A stretch of 64,000 bases of DNA. Source: Platismatia glauca. Lineage: Eukaryota > Ascomycota > Lecanoromycetes > Lecanorales > Parmeliaceae. Positions 57,198 through 64,000 of this stretch are shown here, piece after piece. The stretch spans positions 1 to 64,000 of the forward strand of contig OY745776.1 of NCBI GenBank assembly GCA_963556305.1, read 5' to 3'. Below the pieces are notes generated by a model that made no database searches, was not told the DNA's origin, and saw nothing but the letters and a program-made list of their open reading frames with translations. A program made the translations under genes and the position numbers. How positions within the stretch are numbered: the stretch's first letter is position 1; each line of letters begins with the position of its first letter.

Positions 57198-57963
57198 CTG
57201 ATATCTTCAAATTGACGCTTCAATGCTGATGTATAGACCAGTTGACAGCTGAAGATTTAATCATGTCTTGTAAAGCAATCTTGGACTCAAGAGCGATCCC
57301 TCGCGCCTTCGCTTCGTCTTATAGGCGGGAGGCCGAGGCTTTCGGACCTGATGAGCTAACAGCCTAACACGCATTAAAAACCCTGAATAGCGCTGGTTGT
57401 AGCCCTAAAGCTACCCTATCACCCTAACCCAAGAGACTCTAGATTATGTTTACTCGTGGGGAGCGCATAGATTGAACATGAGAGACTCTATTGGGCTTGG
57501 TAAGAGCAATAGGCCCCAAGCTGGGCTGGATCATGGTGTCGAGTACAATTTCGAAGCGCTTCTCATGGAGGGTGTTGTTGAGAGATTGCTGCAGCACTGT
57601 GTTGTCGCTACCCCTCCCCCTCACGGTGGCCAATGGCCAGTCTTGGCATGGGCTTCACATGGTATAAGTAGCCCACACAGCATTCCATAGACAATCAATC
57701 ACTCATCCTTCCATCATTCTCAACAGGTCTCAACCAGATCCTAGCGTACGAGTCTTGGCGTGCAGCAACCCTCGACCCACAACCCTTGATGCTGATTTTC
57801 GTGCGAAAGTACCACTTTTCTCTCCCCCACTAAGAGTCCCTTATTGACAACACGCACTTGCAGCGGGTAGGTGAGCAGCTTCGAAGCCGTGTCTGTTCTC
57901 ACTACTCTTGATCTGGTACTGACTACCGAGTTCCGCAGCACATACTCGTAGCCCGCAGACATC
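57198..57963. other. Intergenic region between divergent genes
   Basis: It contains the upstream parts of the DUF924 gene and of the broken 2EXR-like gene. A partial telomere-like motif (ccctaaccc) lies at 57422-57430. The promoter-like segment shared with 19.8 kb is listed separately. Confidence 0.55.
57577..57725 (+). promoter_or_regulatory. Promoter-like segment, copy B
   Basis: Shares several ordered blocks with 19790-19908 (see there). It holds a TATA-like tataagta at 57663, followed about 30 bases later by catagacaatcaatcactcatcc, a typical start-site region, and attctcaacag. It lies 240 bases upstream of the broken gene at 57964. Confidence 0.5.
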
Positions 57964-58620
57964 ATGCCTCCACAGAGATCGCGCTTTGATTTCCTTTCTC
58001 TGCCGCGAAACGCATGCCTCCGCATATACGAGTATGCCCTTGTCTGCGAGCCGCAAATAATACCGGAATGTAGACCTGCGGCCGAGCAGCCTCTTACGCC
58101 ATCGATACTGCGGACGTGCAAGCAAGTCCACGACGAAGCCTGTCCGGTCCTCTATTCGAAGAACACGTTCCTAGTCTCCGAGCCGAAATGAATCCTCCAG
58201 TGGTTCATAGGAATCGGTCAACTTAACATCAAGCATCTAGCCAGCATTCGCATATTTGTCTCCGCCGTCTACTACAAAGAGGACATCCCCATCTTCGGCA
58301 TTGCCAGCAACAGCCGGTTCTGGTACAAGCTGCTCGATCAACTAGCGCGAGAAGCGACGGGACTGCGATACGTCTTCATCTTTTGGGATTCGGAGGCGAC
58401 GTGTGGCCACTACGGAGCCGGGAAGGACGTGCGCCTTGTCCGCGAACTGGCCAAGATCCGAGGATTGAGGAGCATGGACATGGCCGGATACTACGCACTG
58501 CACTGGCCGAGGTATCTGACCGAAAAACTGGGCATACAAGTACGGGAGGAAGACTACACGGAGCCATTCGTACAGTACCTGAGGAGGTATCAACGGGGTA
58601 CGGGCAATTTGGTCCCCTAG
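57964..58620 (+). pseudogene. 2EXR/F-box-like domain gene with one in-frame stop
   Basis: A single frame runs from ATG 57964 to TAG 58620 (218 codons), interrupted only by TGA at 58189-58191. The first part has the typical start of fungal F-box-like/2EXR proteins: FDFLSLPRNACLRIYEYALV, then PSILRTCKQVHDEACPVLYSKNTF. The second part continues without loss (IKHLASIRIFVSAVYYKEDI, LREATGLRYVFIFWD-like text, YLTEKLGIQVREEDYTEPF). TGA may come from CGA by one C-to-T change, because Lys-Arg-Ile-Leu would fit there. No intron removes it in frame. These proteins form large families in Dothideomycetes and may act in ubiquitin ligases; no function is proven. Stop read-through cannot be excluded from sequence. 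Confidence 0.7.
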
Positions 58621-59128
58621 AAGGTATCGGGTACTTCTAATCAGGGGAGCATTGAACGTTGGGATCAGTTTTCACGGGCGAGGGGAGAGGAGGAGCAACT
58701 CTACTCGGGAGAAGGAGGCGAACATCTCAGAGTCAAACCTACGCTCACACCTCTCATTAGAGCGACTCCATGACTCATGTAATAAAAATAATGGACGAAC
58801 TGAAAGCTTGTAACCAAAAATACCTTGTCGACTTGATAGTACGTGACCGACATCGATGGCATAGACTCAACCCCACCTCATTCCCAACACTATCATCTCC
58901 GTCCATCTTTCTCAGCCACTACATTATAACCTGTCAGCGTGTCTAGTTCCTTTCTTCCTTCCATGCATATTCCATGCATGTTCTATCCTTTGTCGCTCAT
59001 GTTTGCTCCATGAGCCATTCATATAGCTGGCCACTATTTGTTCTCCATTGGCTGTAGATAGCCGTTGGTCCCCAGGATAAAATCACCATCCTTTCTATCA
59101 TCACTGCTGTGCACCGCGCTGGGAGATC
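58621..59128. other. Spacer holding a DUF3723 relic
   Basis: No gene. The last 190 bases copy part of the DUF3723 gene near the telomere (listed separately). This stretch is also the 3' flank of the beta-mannosidase gene. Confidence 0.6.
58932..59121 (-). pseudogene. Fragment of a DUF3723 gene
   Basis: Bases 58932-59121 match 2493-2684 in the same orientation, roughly 88 percent by eye, including tgtcagcgtgtctagttcc at the start and tttctatcatcac near the end. Most differences are transitions. The fragment corresponds to a stretch between the RRSFFSAFYGR block and the YLNNIYDV block of the DUF3723 protein. It begins and ends abruptly, the inner end only 7 bases from the beta-mannosidase stop codon. 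Confidence 0.85.
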
Positions 59129-62100
59129 CTAATCCGGCACCAAATCATCCCACAAACTCCCCACCGTAACCCCCCGCACCCACTCCCCGCCCCCCCCACC
59201 GCTCCGCACCGTATACCCAACCTCCCTCTTCCGCCCCGGCAACAGCAAAAACCCATTATCCTCAAACCACAGCACCGGCCCCGCCGGATACTCCAACCAC
59301 GTCCACACCGCGATCCCCGCCGTCGCCTCGACCGTGAACCGCTCCCTCGCAGCATCGTACGTCAGCACGAGGCCCGGATCGACCAGGTCCGCGTCCGCGA
59401 GGGGGAGGGCGTGGAAGAAATTCTCGTGGGTGAAAGTCGACGGGGTGTCTTGATTCGGCAGCGGGCCGGTGGCCGTGACGTTCATGTAGAGGAGGGCGTT
59501 GTTGTAATCGAACCCCGATTCGGCGTCCAAGGTAGTAGCGAGGACGCGGGTGGTGTTTAACGCGCCGACTGTGAAATTAGAACCGGTTTGCGGGATGCCG
59601 GCGTTGGTGATGGGACTGCCGTCCCAGTGGTACCATTGGAAGCTTGCGGTGCCGGTCGCGGGGGACCAGAGATCCGAAGTGACGTAGACTTCGAGATCGC
59701 CGGTCGAGACGTTGTAGAAGGGGGAGATGATGATGGGTCTGTAGATGTCCTTGGCTATGTAGTGGAGGACTTTCCATCTCCCTGCCGCAGTGATCAATCA
59801 GCCAAGTCGATCTTCCGGAAAAGGGATGACGTACCGTCAAACTCGATGCCAGCCCACGAAGGCGCCTGCCATATGTCCTCGAGTTGCCAGTACAGGGAGC
59901 CTAACTGCCGGTTCGGAAACCCGCTGCCGCGCCGGTAGAATTGGATCTCGGACTTGTAGAAGTCGGCCTGGAAGATCTGGGTCGTGTGGCACCAGGCAGA
60001 GAAATTGGCAACGCTGTCGGTCTTGTTTGGAACCTACGTATCAGTCCTCAGCGGAGGACTACTCAAGCACAGAACCAAGGTCTTACGGGATACCACCTCT
60101 CTGCTGCAATAGTCATTTGGGCCATGCCTTCCGTACTGTTTGCGAAATTGCTCGTGTTCAAGCCACCCGGAGGATTATGGTGGTTCCGAAGCACAATCGT
60201 TGTGGAGTTGAAGTAAAGATCTGCCGGCGACAACGCTTGCTGCCAAGTCTGCAGAGAAGGCATAGAATGGTAGCCGAACTCGTTTGCGAACCTGCCGACT
60301 GGGTATGAAGAGTAGTTGAAAGCGATCGAAGAGTCGTAGTTGTAGTAGTCTAGCGGACGTCGGTTCAGCTCATTCTTGGTGACGAAAGCAAAATGTAAAG
60401 AGTCTCCCTAACCTGTATCTCCGTACACTGATCCGGGAGTCTTGTTGTTATATCGTTCTATCATCGGCTCGGGCGAAGAGAAATTTAGTTCGAGGTAGCC
60501 ATCTGTGGTACTGCTAGGAATATAGCTTATGCTCTTCGAGTTCGCATAGACTATCGACAGAAGTGTGTGTAGAAAGAGTTGCTCGTACTGTGCCAAGTAT
60601 GTGTCGTATTCGTTGGGAGCGGTGTCGTTCACAATACTCAGCTCCAGCGACTCCAATTCGTTGCCTGATTACAACGTCAGCGCAGCTCCTGCCATGCCAG
60701 ACTGACTGTAATGCTAAGACTGTAATAGTCTGGCAGGTACGGGTAGGTGATGATCTTGGTGGCTCACCTCCAGCCCACAAGGCCAGCGACGGATGGTGAT
60801 TCACTCTTCTCACATTATACGTCGCTTCCTCAATAACGTTGTCAATGAATTCCTGATCGACCGGATACAGCGCATCACCAAATTCAAACTCCGACCACAT
60901 CAAGATACCTTCCTGATCAGCCATATCATAGATAAAGTCTGGCGTGTAGGCTCCGCTAGCCCATACACGTAGCATGTTCTGGTTAGCGGCAGTCACCGAA
61001 TCAAATAATTGCTGGATCTTGGTGGAGGTCACTCGAGGCCAGAAGGCGTCTGGAGGGATAAAGTTTGAGCCTTTGGCGTAGAATTCGTGGCCGTTGATTT
61101 CGAAATGCCTAGGTACTTGGTCAAGAAGACTGTCCAGTAGCTTGAGCGCATCGAAGGTGGGACCTTCTCACCAGTTATTTCCTGGAGCAATGCCCTGCGC
61201 TATCTGCTCGCCTGAGATCTCTTGCATATTAAGGACCTTGCTGCTGTCAGCATGAATCTTATTGGTCGTCTTTCTGAGAGCGCTCACAATAGTACGGAAG
61301 CCTGTGCGCCTGTTCATTGACGCCAGTGTCTTGTTACTACTGTCGACAATACTGACAGTGAGGTTGTATAGATTTTGAGGGCCCAGACCACGCGGCCACC
61401 ACAGCTCGTACATTGAAGGATCAAGTACTGCTGTACCAGTGATCGTGCTATTTGAGCTGCTCAAGTCTACCAAAGACCCTGCCGACACTGTTTGATTTGT
61501 CGTCGAATTGACAATAACATAGGTAAGCGCAGCATCGCATGGCAAAGTACCCAAAACGTCTAAGCTTGCATTCAAAAGCCAAGGGGCGTTTTGGTCCGGA
61601 GGAATGTTGTTCATCTGACCAACACGATGGATGTCAAAATCAGAGTTTCTGAGATGAATCTCCGATGATGCATTTGGCGAAGACGCGAGCTGTATAACAT
61701 ATGCAGGCTGCCAAATGCCAGCTGGAGCAAAAGCTGGTCCCCAATCCCATCCAAAATCCGATTGCTCTTTGCGGATGAACTGCCGATGAGGGAATTCGAA
61801 AACGATTTCGACGCCGTATGGCCATGTTTCCTGGCCTGGTTCAGCGGCGATTTGATCGGCTATCAAAGGGGCACTGCCGAAGTTGATGCTGAGAACAGGT
61901 GATGCACAATTACTCAGCAAGGATGAGACGTCGAAGTAATATTGGCGAAACTGGTTGTTGGTGGAGGCTACCGGCTGCCCGCAAAATTCGATACTGGTGA
62001 AGGTGTCCAGGCCGTTGAAGAGGAGCCATGTCTGTGTGTTGCTGCTGGTATGACTAGGTGATCATCAGCGCTAGCTTGTCCTGTCACATTCGGGGGTTGC

Positions 62101-62413
62101 TTACAGCCCTGAAATCAGAGTGCTGTACGTCCAATTACTGTCGGCTACCCAACGCAAGTCGAAGTCATTCAAGCCATAGTACCTTTTCGCAGATCAGTCT
62201 TAGCGGCAAGGGTCGGCCTCTCACAGCATACGGGTCTCCAATAACCTGAGCAGCATAAAGATCCAAGTGCGCTTGGGAAGGCACGGCTCCGGGAACAGTG
62301 ATATTCAGGGGTAAGTTCTCCAGCGTCCAATGGCTTTCGCTTAATTCGATCACCTTTTGCGAGACGACGCTCGTGGCAAAAAACACCGCGACAACGACTT
62401 CAGGGATAAGCAT
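59129..62413 (-). CDS. Secreted beta-mannosidase (GH2, MndA-type)
   Basis: Model on the minus strand: exons 62413-62232, 62182-62105, 62044-61172, 61108-60768, 60664-60413, 60349-60087, 60033-59835 and 59781-59129 (946 aa). The seven introns are 50-103 nt and all phases agree. The start gives a signal peptide (MLIPEVVVAVFFATSVVSQ). The N-terminal beta-sandwich has WTLENLPLNITVPGAVPSQ, YYGLNDFDLRWV and QSDFGWDWGPAF. The catalytic barrel has FEINGHEFYAKGSNFIPPDA, RVWASGAYTPDFIYDMADQE, the acid/base Glu in LALWAGGNELES and the nucleophile Glu in FANEFGYHSMPS. Many N-glycosylation sites and a C-terminal sandwich domain follow. The enzyme removes terminal beta-1,4-linked mannose from mannan or galactomannan fragments outside the cell. 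Its length is close to Aspergillus MndA. It appears fully intact in spite of its decayed surroundings. Confidence 0.94.
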
Positions 62414-63277
62414 CTTGAAAGTTCTAGAGAGAGAACAGCGGAGAAAGGCGCTCTTGCCATCTTATAAACTCCACCGCAAGGCGCACCAGAAGAATCCCGC
62501 AGGTTGTCCATGATGTCAACTTGACTCACTCGATGCTCAGGACAGGTAAGCACTTTACTTGGAAAGGAAGCTGGATGTCAGCTTTCCGATGGTACGAGTG
62601 CCCTGCAAAATGCTGCAACCCCGCAATGAGATGACAACGGTCAACGCACTTTTGTGGGGTAAAACGTCAGCCCGCAGCCAGGCTGTTCGGGAATACTCGG
62701 GAATTGCATGCATGCCTTCAAGGCTGGGCTTTTACTTGCATTCAGTTGAGACCGTTGCAATGGACTGTGGGGAATGAAACCCGACAAAGAAAGGAGCGCA
62801 TTGTGATTATGGCAAAAGTCCCAGCCCCGCAAATGTAATCCACATGCAGAACCCTGGTAGCAGCAAGACCGGATATACGAGACGAGAATGGAATTCAAGC
62901 AAAGCACAGCGTAGCCGCTACGGTATGCTTTCCTGTCAATTGCGAAGTGATGGGCTCTGCTCAAGGCACAGGGAAGATGGAGCTGCGCTCAATGGCAGAT
63001 TTGCTGCTTTTCGTGTCAACCTCATGGCACCACTAGCTGCAGACTGATCAAGCAGATAGATGTCGCTCGAATGGATCGTCCGAATACTCGCAGCGTCAAA
63101 CGCCTTTATTGAACAAGTAGGTAAATCTGCGAGCGCGGTCATTCCGACATCCCGCCTTCTTCCGAATATGTTTCGCACTGCCTGCGTCATCGAGCGGGCT
63201 ATTGACTTGGCGATAGTCTAATAGTCTTCGCATGAGCGCGCTTCATCCCTAGCCGGCATAGGGTCCACCGAAAATTC
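62414..63277. other. Spacer with no feature seen
   Basis: Contains the likely promoter of the beta-mannosidase gene and the 3' flank of the last gene. Short open frames are without features. Confidence 0.5.
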
Positions 63278-64000
63278 TTATCCAGTTCCTTTCCGACCAT
63301 TGAACTGATTCATGGGAACACCGCCCGATCCGTTCGATAGACTGTTCAGCGCAGGCGCTATGAGACCAGCGACAAGGAAGAAAAAGGTGACAATAAATTC
63401 CTCGATGATAGCCATACACAGCTGGACCGTTGCGTTCCCATTGATGATATTGAATGTGCTGTCATCTTTGAAGTCTGCGAGAAGACTGTAGAGAAGGCGA
63501 ACGGCAAGCAGAGGAAGCGAGGCAAGGACGGCGTAGAGGATGCGCTTCTCACCCCATGGGAGGTCGCGGGACTCGACCGCGGTGAGGACGGCAAATGCCA
63601 CTATGGCTAGATAAGAGATCAGGAAGATGATGATACCGGCTTTCTCGAATGTTTCTCCAGAGCTGTGTTTTGATGTGTCGGATGACGAGATCCGAGTACC
63701 GCCAACGATGGAGAGGACCAGAGCAAGCAAGATCGGTATGTGAAGGACTTCAAGAAGACGACCACGGGAAGCGTTCCCGGCGATGAAATCGTTACTGTCA
63801 CATGATGTTAGCTGAATTGTAGATGTTTGGAGAGGCAGTCGTACACTCTTCTCAGAAGACCTGAAGCGACCAGCAACAATGGGCTTAGCCCGATGGAGCC
63901 GAGGATAGCTGCCCAGGTGGCATCGTCACGGCTTGTAGGATGATTGGAGCTGAGGATCTCAAAGACTGCGCTCGCTATGCGCAGCCCGCAGAAGACGACA
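63278..64000 (-). CDS. Fungal multi-helix membrane protein (DUF7702-like), partial
   Basis: Two exons on the minus strand: one running from beyond the window edge to 63845, and 63794-63278. The 50-nt intron (donor GTACGA) joins RRV and NDFIAGN in phase. About 224 residues are seen; the start lies outside. Hydrophobic segments include WAAILGSIGLSPLLLVASGL, LEVLHIPILLALVLSIVGG, AGIIIFLISYLAIVAFAVLT, RILYAVLASLPLLAVRLLYS and IIEEFIVTFFFLVAGLIA. RILYAVLASLPLLAVRLLY and the polar tail fit a fungal integral membrane family (DUF7702) of unknown function with seven helices. The family name is from memory and less certain than the membrane topology. Confidence 0.7.

Noticed and set aside
55302..62413. 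A secondary-metabolite or CAZyme gene cluster
   Set aside because: The genes here have unrelated functions and no backbone synthase is present. The P450 further left is also isolated and broken.
1..64000. CRISPR arrays, bacterial operons, insertion sequences or attachment sites
   Set aside because: The sequence is eukaryotic (telomere, spliceosomal introns); none of the repeats has the regular spacing of a CRISPR array.

Overview
The window starts at a chromosome end: 22 perfect copies of CCCTAA, the telomere repeat of filamentous ascomycetes. It then runs about 64 kb into a subtelomeric region. Genes have short spliceosomal introns, mostly about 46-95 nt, with GTATGT- or GTAAGT-like donors. 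The protein families (sedolisin, RTA1-like exporter, rhodopsin-domain membrane protein, Zn(II)2Cys6 regulator, BYS1-type secreted protein, DUF3723) are typical of Pezizomycotina. A Dothideomycete is a guess from the gene mix; the species cannot be told from this sequence.

Layout. 1-4 kb: telomere, minisatellites and a broken DUF3723 subtelomeric gene. 4.4-9.2 kb: an isocitrate-lyase/PEP-mutase family enzyme and a DUF1275 membrane protein. 9.6-13.5 kb: decayed repeat-like DNA. 13.5-14.6 kb: a rhodopsin-domain membrane protein. 14.6-21.5 kb: nearly gene-free. 21.6-25.1 kb: a secreted sedolisin peptidase and a beta-carbonic anhydrase. 26.8-28.6 kb: a cytochrome P450 with a frameshift and an early stop. 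29.5-32.9 kb: a GH128-like glycoside hydrolase and a BYS1-like secreted protein. 35.6-39.7 kb: a Zn(II)2Cys6 regulator divergent from an RTA1-like exporter. 41.8-47.6 kb: an ankyrin protein and two small hypothetical proteins. 48.5-52.0 kb: an NmrA-like protein and an AIM6-like phosphodiesterase. 55.3-58.6 kb: a small Cys-rich secreted protein, a DUF924 protein and a broken 2EXR/F-box-like gene. 59.1-62.4 kb: a secreted beta-mannosidase. 63.3 kb to the end: a seven-helix-type membrane protein cut by the window edge.

The genes do not form one pathway. Together they look like a subtelomeric accessory zone: several secreted proteins (sedolisin, beta-mannosidase, BYS1-like, Cys-rich), transport and sensing membrane proteins, and genes in various states of decay. 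Three short dispersed repeats link the telomere-proximal part with the 53-59 kb part, so segments have been copied within this arm or from other ends. I did not find a clearly new biological system. The best leads are the DUF3723 relic beside the beta-mannosidase stop, the duplicated promoter-like segment, the single-stop ORFs at 56.0 and 58.2 kb, and the palindromes upstream of the BYS1-like gene. All gene models were spliced by eye and checked only for reading phase.
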